Assembly (NCBI RefSeq): GCF_000969825.1
Contig: NZ_KQ033919.1
Span: 2,097,088 to 2,161,087 of the forward strand
DNA: 64,000 bases
Source: Parabacteroides gordonii MS-1 = DSM 23371
Lineage (GTDB): Bacteria > Bacteroidota > Bacteroidia > Bacteroidales > Tannerellaceae
Reading direction: 5' to 3'
The notes below the pieces were generated by a model. The model was not told the origin of the DNA, searched no databases, and saw only the letters and a program-made list of their open reading frames with translations. Positions within the stretch are counted from its first letter, which is position 1. Each line of letters starts with the position of its first letter. The position numbers and the translations under genes are program-made. This document shows positions 44,831 to 54,450 of this stretch, in pieces.

Positions 44831-46417
44831 TTACCAGTAATACTTGTCCATAATCTCTTTCATGCGCGGCGTCTCACTGTCTGTGTCGCCCAGAGCGCGG
44901 CGCTGACGAATCATTTCACGTTTCATTTCATCGATTACCTCTTCATATCCAGGGGCACCGTAGAGGTTGTGATCCTCTTTGGGGTCGGCCAACAGGTCGT
45001 AGAATTCCCACGACGGAGTGCCGGGCGTTTTCTCCGATCCGGTAGCATTCAGGCGATCGGCATAGAGGAACATCAGCTTATAGCGGTGGTTGCGAATCCC
45101 CATGTGGGCCGGCCGGATGCCGTGGTGCGTCCAGTAACGGTAGTACATCGTTTGCCGCCAGTCGGCCGGGGCTTGTCCTTTCAGATTATCGCGAAAGCTG
45201 CGTCCCTGCGATTTATCGGGAGCATCTACTCCGGCATAATCGGCCAACAATGAGGCAAAGTCGACGTTCAGGATGATATCGTGGTTGCGCGTACCGGCAG
45301 GTATTTCTTTCGGGTAACGGATTACGAACGGCATGCGCAGAGGTTCTTCGTACATCATGCGTTTATCGAACATGCCATGCTCGCCGAGGAAATAACCCTG
45401 GTCGGAGACGTAGACGACGATCGTATTCTCAGCCAGCCCTTCTTCATCGAGGAAACGTAGAAGACGGCCGATATTATCATCTATCGTAGCCCCGCAGCGC
45501 AGATAGTCGCGGATAAGTTTCTGATAGGTTTCGCGGCGAGCTGTTTCCTTGTCCATTCCTTCACGTGAGAAAGGCAGTTCCGGGTATTTGCACCACCATT
45601 TATCGGGGTCTTTGGAGGCTGTTTCCCAACGGACAGCCATATTCTCTAATTGTTGTCCGTCGAAAGTACGTCCGGAGGCTTCACGACCGAATTCCATCAG
45701 GTTTGCCGGCTCCGGGAAAACAACATCGTCGTAGAGATGCTTCATCCGTTCCGGGAAATCCCAGGGTTCGTGTGTTGCCTTGAAATGGCAGCACATCATG
45801 AAAGGTTTCTCTTTGTCGCGTTCACGTATCCAACGGATTGTCTTGTCGGTTACCTGATCGGTGGAGAAGCCTTTTTCTTTTTTGCCGCTTCTTCCTTTGT
45901 TATCGTCTATCCATCCGTCGGCGGTCTTGAATACCGGATCGATATAATCGCCCTGATCATGGAAAACACTGAAGTAATCGAAGCCCATCGGCTGTGTTTT
46001 CAGGTGCCACTTCCCTATCAGTGCCGTTTGGTAGCCGCCTTGCTGCATCTGCTTGGCGATATTATCAGCCTGCGGGTCGAGGGCATCGCTCAGGGTATAA
46101 ACACCGTTGCGATGACTGTAAGCTCCGGTCATGATAGCTGCCCGGCTGGGCACGGATATAGAGTTCGTACAGAAACAGTTGTCCAGTACGCAGCCCTCGG
46201 CGGCCAGACGGCGGATGTTTTCATTCTTCACGTAATCGGCCAGCACGCCTCCGTAGATACCCCATGCCTGGGCCGTATGGTCGTCGGAGAGGATAAAGAG
46301 GATGTTCGGACGGCTTTCTTTCGCAGTCGGCTGATTTCCGGCAGCCGATGCCGGAGCGGGGAGCACGACCGATAACAGGCCGGCTCCCGCCAGGAATAAA
46401 TCTTTCAGTTGTTCCAT
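44831..46417 (-). CDS. S1-family sulfatase, N-acetylglucosamine-6-sulfatase-like, serine type
   Basis: A 528-residue exported sulfatase. The maturation motif is SVPSRAAIMTGAYSHRNG with Ser88. The N-terminal segment FILSDDHTAQAWGIYGG, the IGKWHLKTQPMGFDYFSV segment and the later YVSDQGYFLGEHGMFDKRMMYEE match the subgroup (S1_11 style) whose characterised gut members remove 6-O-sulfate from GlcNAc. That would expose GlcNAc to the GH20 enzyme encoded in the same operon. The subgroup match is from memory of motif form and needs a search. It overlaps nothing; four bases separate it from the upstream gene. Confidence 0.86.
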   Translation of the reverse strand: MEQLKDLFLAGAGLLSVVLPAPASAAGNQPTAKESRPNILFILSDDHTAQAWGIYGGVLADYVKNENIRRLAAEGCVLDNCFCTNSISVPSRAAIMTGAYSHRNGVYTLSDALDPQADNIAKQMQQGGYQTALIGKWHLKTQPMGFDYFSVFHDQGDYIDPVFKTADGWIDDNKGRSGKKEKGFSTDQVTDKTIRWIRERDKEKPFMMCCHFKATHEPWDFPERMKHLYDDVVFPEPANLMEFGREASGRTFDGQQLENMAVRWETASKDPDKWWCKYPELPFSREGMDKETARRETYQKLIRDYLRCGATIDDNIGRLLRFLDEEGLAENTIVVYVSDQGYFLGEHGMFDKRMMYEEPLRMPFVIRYPKEIPAGTRNHDIILNVDFASLLADYAGVDAPDKSQGRSFRDNLKGQAPADWRQTMYYRYWTHHGIRPAHMGIRNHRYKLMFLYADRLNATGSEKTPGTPSWEFYDLLADPKEDHNLYGAPGYEEVIDEMKREMIRQRRALGDTDSETPRMKEIMDKYYW

Positions 46418-46421
46418 ATCA

Positions 46422-47840
46422 TTATTTCTTTTTATCGACTAAACCATGCTGACGTTGTCCGGTCGGTTTGCGGCGGGTCAGGTTGTCGCCCAGGTCGGCG
46501 CGCATATCGTCGGCTATCTTCATCAGGCGTTGTGCCACTTCGGGATATTGGGAGATCACGTCGTAGCGCTCACCCGGATCACGACGCAGGTCGTAGAGCA
46601 CGGCCTTGCGGATTTCCTTCACGGTCAGGTTGCCCGGCTGACCGTCGTTGCCCGGCACATACTCTTCGTAAGTGGCATGCTTGTGGGGGAAAATCAGCTT
46701 GAATGTTCCGTCGGTAACGGCTTCGAGGTCGTTCTTATTGAAGTAGTAGACGAAAGAGGTACGCGGATTGGCATCCTTCTCACCTTTGATGAGAGGCAGC
46801 AGGCTGACTCCATCGATCTTATGCGCAGGAAGCGATGCCTGGCTGATCTCGGCAATTGTCGGGAAAAGGTCGATGTTGGAGGCCAGCTTGTTGCAGCTTG
46901 TACCCGGTTCGATCTGTCCTTTCCAGTACATCACACAGGGCACGCGGTTGCCACCGTCGAAAGTGGTCGCTTTGGCTTCGCGCAGTCCGCCGGCCGAACC
47001 GGCATGGTTGCCGTAGTTTGCCCAAGGGCCGTTGTCGGAGGTTAGTACCACCAGCGTGTTTTCTTCCAGACCTTCTTCACGGAGGGCTTTTAAAACTTCT
47101 CCTACACTCCAGTCGATCTCCATCATCACATCCCCGTAAAGTCCCTGCTCGCTCTTCCCCTTGAATTTGTCGGAAACGGCTAGCGGCACGTGCGGCATGG
47201 AGTGTGCCAGATAGATCAGAAAGGGATTATTTTTGTTCTTGCGGATAAAGTCGACGGTACGGGTGGTATAGTCGGTCGTGAACTTCGTCTGGTCGGTGTT
47301 GTAGCCTGCCACTTCATTTCCGTCGATGGTCGGCAGGTCGGGGAAGTTGAACACTTCTCCCTGCTGGGGGTGATAGGGCCACATATCGTTTGAGTAAGGT
47401 AATCCGTAGTATTCGTCGAACCCGTTTTGCAAAGGGAGGAACTGTCGGGCATCGCCCAGATGCCATTTTCCGAAGATAGCGGTGCTATAGCCTTTCTGCT
47501 TCACCAATTCTCCCAGGGTGACTTCGTCTTCATGGATACCGTAGGGGCTGTTGGGACCCGGTGCACCGGAAAAGCCAATGCGGTTCGGATAACAACCGGT
47601 GAGCAACCCGGCACGGGAAGCCCCGCTGATAGGTTGCCCCGCCAGAAAGTGGGTAAAGCGCATCCCTTCGGCTGCCATCCGGTCGATATTGGGGGTTTTA
47701 TAACCGATGGCTCCGTTGAAAGAAAAATCGCCATACCCTACATCATCGAGGTTGATCACTATAAAGTTCGTAGGGCCGGTAGCCTGTGTACATACAGGAA
47801 GGGCGGCACCGACCATCAATAAAGAAAGTGTATGTTTCAT
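46422..47840 (-). CDS. S1-family sulfatase, galactose/GalNAc-4-sulfatase-like, serine type
   Basis: A 472-residue exported sulfatase. The maturation motif is the Ala variant SGASRAGLLTGCYPNRIG with Ser72. Metal-site segments are INLDDVGYGDFSFNG and LTSDNGPWANYGNHAGSAGGLRE. The latter, with FGKWHLGDARQFLPLQNGFDEY, resembles the S1_16-style group with 4-O-sulfatase activity on galactose and GalNAc. The assignment is by motif form only. It lies in the compact sulfatase run of PUL B. Confidence 0.86.
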   Translation of the reverse strand: MKHTLSLLMVGAALPVCTQATGPTNFIVINLDDVGYGDFSFNGAIGYKTPNIDRMAAEGMRFTHFLAGQPISGASRAGLLTGCYPNRIGFSGAPGPNSPYGIHEDEVTLGELVKQKGYSTAIFGKWHLGDARQFLPLQNGFDEYYGLPYSNDMWPYHPQQGEVFNFPDLPTIDGNEVAGYNTDQTKFTTDYTTRTVDFIRKNKNNPFLIYLAHSMPHVPLAVSDKFKGKSEQGLYGDVMMEIDWSVGEVLKALREEGLEENTLVVLTSDNGPWANYGNHAGSAGGLREAKATTFDGGNRVPCVMYWKGQIEPGTSCNKLASNIDLFPTIAEISQASLPAHKIDGVSLLPLIKGEKDANPRTSFVYYFNKNDLEAVTDGTFKLIFPHKHATYEEYVPGNDGQPGNLTVKEIRKAVLYDLRRDPGERYDVISQYPEVAQRLMKIADDMRADLGDNLTRRKPTGQRQHGLVDKKK

Positions 47841-47890
47841 TTTATTTTGTTGTTATTTATTGTTAGTTGTATTATCTGCTTCACTCTCCG

Positions 47891-49405
47891 TCAGCGGCTT
47901 CTTCCCGAAGATACATACCGGTCGAGCAGTTGTTTCATCGAACGTACTTTGTCGGGATGGGAAGCTATCAGGTTAAATTGCTCGGTAGGGTCTTCCTTCA
48001 GATTATATAACTGTTCCGCCGGAAGATGCGCGGCCTGCTTCTCCGGAAGCGACCAGCCGCCCGAGCCGTGTGCATCCAGATAGACCCAGTCACCCTGACG
48101 CAAGGCGAAATAACCTTCGATGGAATGATGGATTGTGGCTTCGCGCAGCGGTGACGTGTAAGGTTGTCCGGTAAGGATTTTCCAGAAGCTGTAGCTGTCT
48201 TCGCCTGCGTTGTCAGCCAAAGACAGACCGGTCATCTCAGCGCAGGTAGCCATCAGGTCAGTCGTGCAGATGACCTCGTCACATTGCTTGCCTTCTTTTA
48301 TCTGCTGAGGCCAGGAGACAATGAAGGGGACGCGGTGGCCACCTTCCCAGATATCGGACTTCTTGCCTGAGAAATGAGCATTTGCCCGGTGGCCTGTCTC
48401 TTCGATATCTTCCGGATTCCAGCTCGAGCCGTTGTCACTGGTGAAAACGATGATGGTATTTTCCAGCTGTCCGCTTTCCCTGAGCGCCTGCCGTACCTGA
48501 CGCACAACGTCGTCGACCATACAAACGAAATCACCGTAAACTCCTGCTCCCGACTTACCTTCAAACTCCGCCGAGGGTAGCCAAGGGGTATGCGGGGCGG
48601 TAAGCGGGAAATAGAGGAAGAACGGTTCCTTGCGTCCGGCAGAACCGGTGATATATTCAACAGCTTTGCGGGTGAAATGTTGCAGGCAGTCGGCATGATC
48701 GAAGTTATCTGCTTTATCGCCGTGACGGTACCACATCCCGCGCGCTTTGTCGTTGCGCCAGGTGGGAGTATGGGTACTGACCGGACTGTTCACCTGCCCA
48801 TTTTCCACATAGACGTAAGGGGCGATATCGAGCGAGGCCGGCAAGATATAACTGTAATCGAATCCGTGGTCGGACGGACCTCCGTGGACGGGACCGGCGT
48901 AATCGATATTGCCGGTATCCGTTATGTCCCAGGGATTGCCGGTAAAAACAGGCTTCGTCGTGTCGTGACGCGCCCAGTCGAGTCCCAGGTGCCATTTCCC
49001 GATACAGGCCGTATGATAGCCGCCCTTACGGAGCAGTGTGGCGACCGTTTCGCGTCCCGGTTCGATCAGTGAGGGGTCGTGACCTACCAATACGCCGTTT
49101 TTCAGGCGCGAACGGAAGGCATAACGGCCGGTCAGTATCCCATAGCGGGTCGGCGTGCTGACGGCCGAGTTGGTATGTGCATCGGTAAATGCAATACCTT
49201 CGGCAGCCAGGCTGTCGAGAGCCGGGGTAGGTATTTTACATGCGGGGTTATAGGCACGAATGTCGCCATACCCCATGTCGTCCGCCAGGATGTAGACGAT
49301 GTTGGGAATTGTTTTCTCCTCGCCGGCCGGGGCTTTCTTCTGTCCGTTGCAGGACGGCAGGAGCAGAAGGGCGGAACCGGCGGCCAATGTGAGTGTTGTT
49401 CTCAT
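47891..49405 (-). CDS. S1-family sulfatase, serine type, lipoprotein
   Basis: A 504-residue sulfatase with a lipoprotein signal (LLLLPSC, Cys19). The maturation motif is STPTRYGILTG with Ser83. Metal-site segments are YILADDMGYGD and FTSDNGSSWN. It is a paralogue of the protein at 41849-43381 but is lipid-anchored whereas that one is soluble, so the two may work in different places on related sulfate esters. Follows the GH20 gene by 11 bases. Confidence 0.87.
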   Translation of the reverse strand: MRTTLTLAAGSALLLLPSCNGQKKAPAGEEKTIPNIVYILADDMGYGDIRAYNPACKIPTPALDSLAAEGIAFTDAHTNSAVSTPTRYGILTGRYAFRSRLKNGVLVGHDPSLIEPGRETVATLLRKGGYHTACIGKWHLGLDWARHDTTKPVFTGNPWDITDTGNIDYAGPVHGGPSDHGFDYSYILPASLDIAPYVYVENGQVNSPVSTHTPTWRNDKARGMWYRHGDKADNFDHADCLQHFTRKAVEYITGSAGRKEPFFLYFPLTAPHTPWLPSAEFEGKSGAGVYGDFVCMVDDVVRQVRQALRESGQLENTIIVFTSDNGSSWNPEDIEETGHRANAHFSGKKSDIWEGGHRVPFIVSWPQQIKEGKQCDEVICTTDLMATCAEMTGLSLADNAGEDSYSFWKILTGQPYTSPLREATIHHSIEGYFALRQGDWVYLDAHGSGGWSLPEKQAAHLPAEQLYNLKEDPTEQFNLIASHPDKVRSMKQLLDRYVSSGRSR

Positions 49406-49416
49406 GATATGTCGTT

Positions 49417-51753
49417 TTATTTAATGATAATCTCGTCAATGAAAAGGAATGCGCTTTGTCCGGCATTCTTCGTTCCCTCAGGCACACACGCCGAACGGAT
49501 GAAGACTTTGACATAGCGGGCATCTACCTGAGCGAAACCGGTCGTATGGGTCTTGATCCCGTCTGCTCCGGCATTTCCTTCCGAAGGGATGGCAGCAGAG
49601 GTTATTTCCCGGAATGTCTTGCCGTCATCGGAAATATGTACGGAGATCCCGGCGGCGTCCCATATACCGTCCCGTTTCATAACCAGGGAGTGGAATGTCA
49701 CTTCGCTTATCTTCCGTGAGGTCCCAAGGTCGATTACCGCTTCCAGATCGTTGCCGATGAAGCCAAGCCAGCGTCCGGTCTTATAGTTGGTGTTGCCGAA
49801 CAAGCCGTCGGTCAGTTCCGGTCCGCCGTTAAAGGCATAACGTCCGCTAGGTTTCGTCAGCAGGCTGACCGGATGAAGCACCGACAATCCTTCGTTGACT
49901 TGTTCCGTGAAAACGCGTCCGGGTTGTCCTTCACGGATCACACGGGCTTTCAAGATGGTTCCGGGTGCCAGTTTCAGGGGAGCTTCGTATGTCGTGCTAC
50001 CTGAGGCGGGGTCGCTTCCGTCTACCGTATAGACAATCCGGTAATCGCTACCCGGCGCTGTCAATTCGGCTTTCAGGCTTCCTTCTTCCGGCACAGGTGT
50101 AAAGGCGGCTTGCACATCCTCGATATGGCGGGCATAGTTGTATCCTATGCGGTCGTATAGCTTCACAAAACGGAATAGGCGAGACATAAACCCGCTGAAG
50201 TCCTTCTGCCCCGGGTTCAGCCATTGTACTTCCGCCAAGGCTGCCATACGGGGCAGAGTCATGTATTCGACCTGCTTGTAGGTGGTCATGTATTCGCTCC
50301 ACAGGTTGGCCTGTGCACCGACGATGTATTTTTGCTCTTCCGCAGTCAGCTGGTCGGCCGGGACGGGTTCGAAAGAATAAACCTTCTCGACAGGCAGGTA
50401 ACCGCCGTTGGCGAGGGGTTCTTCTTCCACACGGTCGGTCTGGTAGAAGTCGAAGTAGACAAAGCCGTTCGGACTCATAATGACCGGGTGCTTTTGCCGG
50501 GCGGCTTCGATACCGCCTCCCATGCCGCGCCAGCTCATGACGGTTGCCTGCGGGGCAAGACCTCCTTCCAGTATCTCGTCCCAACCGATGATTTGCCGTC
50601 CTTTGCTGTTCACGAAACGTTCGATACGGGTCATGACATAGCTCTGTAAACGGTTCTCGGCCGTGTGCTTCTTGTCGGCTTTCAACCCTTCGGCTTTAAT
50701 GCGGACCTGGCATTTCGGGCATTTCTCCCAACGTACCTTCGGACATTCGTCTCCTCCCACATGGATATATTCGGAAGGGAACAGGTCGATTACCTCTGCC
50801 AATACATCTTCCACAAACGACAGTGTTTGGTTGTTGCCGGCACACAGCACATCGTCTTTTACTCCCCAACGGGTACCGACCTCGTAGGGGCCTCCGGTAC
50901 ATCCCAATTCCGGGTAAGAGGCAAGTGCCGCACTCATGTGCCCGGGTAAATCTATCTCGGGAATGATCGTGATATACCGCTCGGCGGCATAGGCGATCAC
51001 ATCACGTATTTCGTCCTGTGTGTAAAAGCCTCCATAAGGTTTGCCGTCATATCCGTCGGTATTCCGTCCGATAACGGTCTCTTTACGGATCGAACCGACC
51101 TCTGTCAGGCGTGGGTATTTCTTTATCTCGATACGCCATCCCTGGTCGTCGGTCAGATGCCAATGCATCGTATTGACATTATGCAGGGCAAGCATATCGA
51201 TAAAGCGTTTCACGGAGTCGACGGTAAAGAAATGGCGTCCGACATCGAGCATCATGCCGCGGTAAGCGAAACGAGGATGGTCGTTAACTGCGGCTGCCGG
51301 CAGTTCTATCGGTATCCGGTCGCAAACGGGTAAGGACTTACGCAGGGTTTGCATCCCATAAAATATACCTGCAGGGGTGGAACCGGCTACTTCAACCGTA
51401 TTCTCTGTCACTACCAGTCGATATCCTTCTTTCTCTTTTATCTGTTTATCCGTCAACAGGCGGATAAGCTTTCCCGATGCACCGCCTTCTTCTTTAACCT
51501 GTAAGCGGAAACCGGTAGCTTCTTCGATATAGCCGGATAGAAGCTGGGCATTATGAGACAGGGCGGAATCTCCCAATGGGTAGACAATGGACGTTTTACC
51601 GGTCAGGAGAAACGGATTTCCCTGTTTTATAGCGATCTGTTTAGGCAGGGGGACAACTTCGTAATTGCCCGAGGCAGGCTTTTGCGGTGAACAACTTATT
51701 ATAAGCAAAACGACCGCAGAGAGAAGTGCAAGTACTTTTATTCGTATATCCAT
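49417..51753 (-). CDS. GH20 beta-N-acetylhexosaminidase lipoprotein with C-terminal carbohydrate-binding region
   Basis: A 778-residue lipoprotein (lipobox LLIISC, Cys21). Domains in order: GH20b (about 30-160), GH20 barrel (about 160-520) with HWHLTDDQGWR and the catalytic pair Asp335-Glu336 in HVGGDE, a chitobiase-type domain (GSTTYEAPLKLAPGTILKAR) and an F5/8 type C discoidin-like domain (from about 640; IDLGTSRKISEVTFHSL). It removes terminal beta-GlcNAc or beta-GalNAc. In PUL B it would act after sulfatases have cleared sulfate groups. The protein is longer than the GH20 at 6772-8346 and not its close copy. Confidence 0.93.
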   Translation of the reverse strand: MDIRIKVLALLSAVVLLIISCSPQKPASGNYEVVPLPKQIAIKQGNPFLLTGKTSIVYPLGDSALSHNAQLLSGYIEEATGFRLQVKEEGGASGKLIRLLTDKQIKEKEGYRLVVTENTVEVAGSTPAGIFYGMQTLRKSLPVCDRIPIELPAAAVNDHPRFAYRGMMLDVGRHFFTVDSVKRFIDMLALHNVNTMHWHLTDDQGWRIEIKKYPRLTEVGSIRKETVIGRNTDGYDGKPYGGFYTQDEIRDVIAYAAERYITIIPEIDLPGHMSAALASYPELGCTGGPYEVGTRWGVKDDVLCAGNNQTLSFVEDVLAEVIDLFPSEYIHVGGDECPKVRWEKCPKCQVRIKAEGLKADKKHTAENRLQSYVMTRIERFVNSKGRQIIGWDEILEGGLAPQATVMSWRGMGGGIEAARQKHPVIMSPNGFVYFDFYQTDRVEEEPLANGGYLPVEKVYSFEPVPADQLTAEEQKYIVGAQANLWSEYMTTYKQVEYMTLPRMAALAEVQWLNPGQKDFSGFMSRLFRFVKLYDRIGYNYARHIEDVQAAFTPVPEEGSLKAELTAPGSDYRIVYTVDGSDPASGSTTYEAPLKLAPGTILKARVIREGQPGRVFTEQVNEGLSVLHPVSLLTKPSGRYAFNGGPELTDGLFGNTNYKTGRWLGFIGNDLEAVIDLGTSRKISEVTFHSLVMKRDGIWDAAGISVHISDDGKTFREITSAAIPSEGNAGADGIKTHTTGFAQVDARYVKVFIRSACVPEGTKNAGQSAFLFIDEIIIK

Positions 51754-51756
51754 AGT

Positions 51757-52974
51757 TTACTTTTTCTTTAATGGTATCTGTACGTTAAACGAGCTTCCGT
51801 CGTATTTCTTGTTCACGTCTCCGATGGAACAAGCGGAATATAATACCTGCGGGTCGTCGTTTTCATCCAGGAACAGCTGCGGACGTTCGAGGCGGTGAAC
51901 CTTCACTGTATCACCCGAGGTCAAAACCAGTTCTTTCTTCATGAACAGGGAGTTTTCGGGTAGCTTCCAATCGATGCCGTCTTCTGAATACATGATGGCC
52001 AGGCAGGGGCCCGACTGCGTAAAATGTCCGGTAAAGTCTTTGAATACGGCATAGAAAAGATGGTCTTTCCGGTTATACCAAACGTAGGGATCTTCGGCTG
52101 AAAGTTTCTGTCCGTCGGTCGAAGGCAAGTCGAACACGACGGTATCCAGCGGAACGAAAGGCCCTGCCGGCGAGTCGCCGAGCGCAACTCCATGTACTCC
52201 GCGCCAATGCGGATCGTACATATTTCCTTTGAAGTAAAGGAGGTATTTCCTGTCGGACGGACGATAGACCACCGATGGGTTTACCACGATGATGTTGTCC
52301 GGCTTCGGCTGGGTTCCTTCGGGAGACGGGTCGACTATATCGTTAGGTTTAACCCTTGTTCGGGGCGAGAGCAGTGGGGTTTTGCTTTTCACGAACTCGC
52401 CTTTCAGTAATTTGTCGAACGAATCGAACTCGAGGACACCGATCCGGAGCATCTGCTGGATGCGGCTTCGCTGGTCTAATGTGTCGGCCTTCGATTTTAC
52501 AGGCAGGTCGCCGGCGTCTTTGCCTCCTACATAATAGAGGTAGTATTTATTGCCGAAGCGGCGGAGATGCGGGTTCATAACGGTCTGTGCATCCCAGGAA
52601 GAGGTGTCGGGCATAAAACCGTCCGCATTCAGGAAGAAGCCCAGTTGCCTGAAACCGGCGTCAGGGCGATCAGATACAGCCAGTCCCATCTTGGAACCAT
52701 ACACCCAGGCGTTATTGAACGGATACTCTCCGGCTTCAGGCGCCGAATAAACCATATAATATTTCCCGTCTTCTTCTGATTTCAGGACGGAAGCGCCCCA
52801 CATAAAATGTCCGTCGACACTGAATGCGGCAGGACCTTTGCCGATCAGGCTTTCTCCCTTTTGAACAATCCCGATGTCGACCGACGATGCCTCATAACTG
52901 CAATGGGGTACATTTGCTTCCCGGCAACCGACAAGCAAGGTGATAATACTAATACCTATTAATTGTTTATACAT
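51757..52974 (-). CDS. Beta-propeller lipoprotein, putative glycosidase
   Basis: A 405-residue lipoprotein (lipobox LLVGC, Cys17). The body looks like a five-bladed propeller of the GH43/GH117 type: FMWGASVLKSEEDGKYYMVYSAPE, MNPHLRRFGNKYYLYYVGG and YVWYNRKDHLFYAVFKDFTGH, given as partial landmarks. It shares layout with each half of the PUL A double propeller (31449-33476). Exact family and catalytic residues are not clear. Its stop lies 3 bases from the GH20 start, so translation may be coupled. Confidence 0.72.
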   Translation of the reverse strand: MYKQLIGISIITLLVGCREANVPHCSYEASSVDIGIVQKGESLIGKGPAAFSVDGHFMWGASVLKSEEDGKYYMVYSAPEAGEYPFNNAWVYGSKMGLAVSDRPDAGFRQLGFFLNADGFMPDTSSWDAQTVMNPHLRRFGNKYYLYYVGGKDAGDLPVKSKADTLDQRSRIQQMLRIGVLEFDSFDKLLKGEFVKSKTPLLSPRTRVKPNDIVDPSPEGTQPKPDNIIVVNPSVVYRPSDRKYLLYFKGNMYDPHWRGVHGVALGDSPAGPFVPLDTVVFDLPSTDGQKLSAEDPYVWYNRKDHLFYAVFKDFTGHFTQSGPCLAIMYSEDGIDWKLPENSLFMKKELVLTSGDTVKVHRLERPQLFLDENDDPQVLYSACSIGDVNKKYDGSSFNVQIPLKKK

Positions 52975-52984
52975 ATTTATATTG

Positions 52985-54433
52985 TTACTTCGTTATATTC
53001 CACCAGTCCTGCCCTACTTTGTCATAAGACTCACGGCCGTATTCTTTTCCGGAAAACGAGCTTTCGTAACTTTCCAGTTGTGCCAACAAAACTTTACGTA
53101 ATCGTTTGGTGATATCAGGTAACTGTTCCGCCAGGCTATGCTTCTCATACGGATCATCTTCTATATCGTACAATTCATATTGACCTTCCGAATAGTATAA
53201 TTTATAGTTCCCTTCTATCACAGCCCCCTGGTGTCCCGAACAGAATACCAGCTCTTTCTTTTTAGCCTGTGCCTTTCCTGTTATCAACGACCAGAAAGAC
53301 TCACCATCCAACTCGCGTCCGGTGGGATAAGCTATTCCGGTCATATCCAGCAAAGATGGCAAATAGTCGGATGTGGAGCAAGGCTCCTTTAATACCTGAG
53401 GTGTTTTTATCCGATCCGGCCAGACCATAAAAGCAGGAACTCTTATTCCACCTTCGTGCAGAGAGCGTTTTTTCCCTTTATAATCTCCTGCCGTACCCGG
53501 CGTATTCAGTTCAGGTCCGTTGTCGCTACAAAACAATATAATTGTATTTTCATACACCTGCTTGTTTTTCAGAAAAGAGACCAGACGGCCTATCTGCTCG
53601 TCCATTGCGGTAATACAACCATAATAATTTCTTTCTTCCAACGGATAGTTCCGGTATAAGGCAGCATGTTCTGGACCCGCCACACAAGGCAGGTGGGGTG
53701 TATGGAACCATACGACACTGAAGAAAGGCTTCTCCTCGGTAACCGAGCGATCGATAAAAGGCAGAACACGATCGATAATGATCCGGCTGTCATCTCCTGT
53801 CAGTCCATCCGTTTCCCTGTTTCCGTTTATATCCCAATAGGCGGTACCATAAGACAAGGTGGTCTCCGTCTCCTGTATATAATCCCAGAATCGCCCGTTA
53901 TTTTCCCGGGGTTTCACCATCGGATCGAATGTCGGGACTTTCGACTCGGTCACAAAGGCTACATCATAACCATGCAACACCGGCGGATTGTATAAGTGTT
54001 TGTTTTCCGGACGTCCCCTGTTGGCATCCGTCTCTGTTGCGGTCAGTGTGCCCAAATGCCATTTACCAAAATGGCCAGTCTGATAACCGGCAGTCTTTAA
54101 CAACTCAGGCAATGTGATCTCTTCGGGGCGCAAAATACCTTCATTGGCTGAAAAAACGCCTGTCCTGAAAGGATTACGCCCGGTAAGCACGCTTGCCCGG
54201 GTTGGTGATGACAAGGGACCTGCCGAATAGAACCGTTCCATCTTAACTCCTTCGGAAGCCAGTCCGTCCAGAACCGGCGTTTTGATTATCTTATTTCCGT
54301 TGAAACCGACATCCCCCCAGCCCAGATCATCGGCCATAATTAAAATTATATTAGGTTGTCTGCTTACCTGTTGAGCTTGGGTAGCCAGCATGGAAAGAAA
54401 AATACCACCTGTTGTTAGAATCATTTGTTTCAT
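52985..54433 (-). CDS. S1-family sulfatase, galactose-3-sulfatase-like, serine type
   Basis: A 482-residue exported sulfatase. The maturation motif is SSPTRASVLTGRNPFRTG with Ser75. The segments ANEGILRPEEITLPELLK and HFGKWHLGTLTATETDANRG resemble the S1_20-style group, whose characterised mucin members remove 3-O-sulfate from galactose; that removal is a key opening step for sulfated O-glycans. Metal-site segments are LIMADDLGWGD and FCSDNGPE. The frame reaches 54490, but that ATG lies in a hairpin, so ATG 54433 with a good signal peptide is used. It is the first enzyme gene after susD. Confidence 0.86.
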   Translation of the reverse strand: MKQMILTTGGIFLSMLATQAQQVSRQPNIILIMADDLGWGDVGFNGNKIIKTPVLDGLASEGVKMERFYSAGPLSSPTRASVLTGRNPFRTGVFSANEGILRPEEITLPELLKTAGYQTGHFGKWHLGTLTATETDANRGRPENKHLYNPPVLHGYDVAFVTESKVPTFDPMVKPRENNGRFWDYIQETETTLSYGTAYWDINGNRETDGLTGDDSRIIIDRVLPFIDRSVTEEKPFFSVVWFHTPHLPCVAGPEHAALYRNYPLEERNYYGCITAMDEQIGRLVSFLKNKQVYENTIILFCSDNGPELNTPGTAGDYKGKKRSLHEGGIRVPAFMVWPDRIKTPQVLKEPCSTSDYLPSLLDMTGIAYPTGRELDGESFWSLITGKAQAKKKELVFCSGHQGAVIEGNYKLYYSEGQYELYDIEDDPYEKHSLAEQLPDITKRLRKVLLAQLESYESSFSGKEYGRESYDKVGQDWWNITK

Positions 54434-54450
54434 GATATCATAATAAAATA

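Noticed and set aside
45650-46375. 241-codon plus-strand open frame opposite a sulfatase gene
   Set aside because: Antisense shadow of a GC-rich sulfatase gene, with no ribosome-binding site or protein features.
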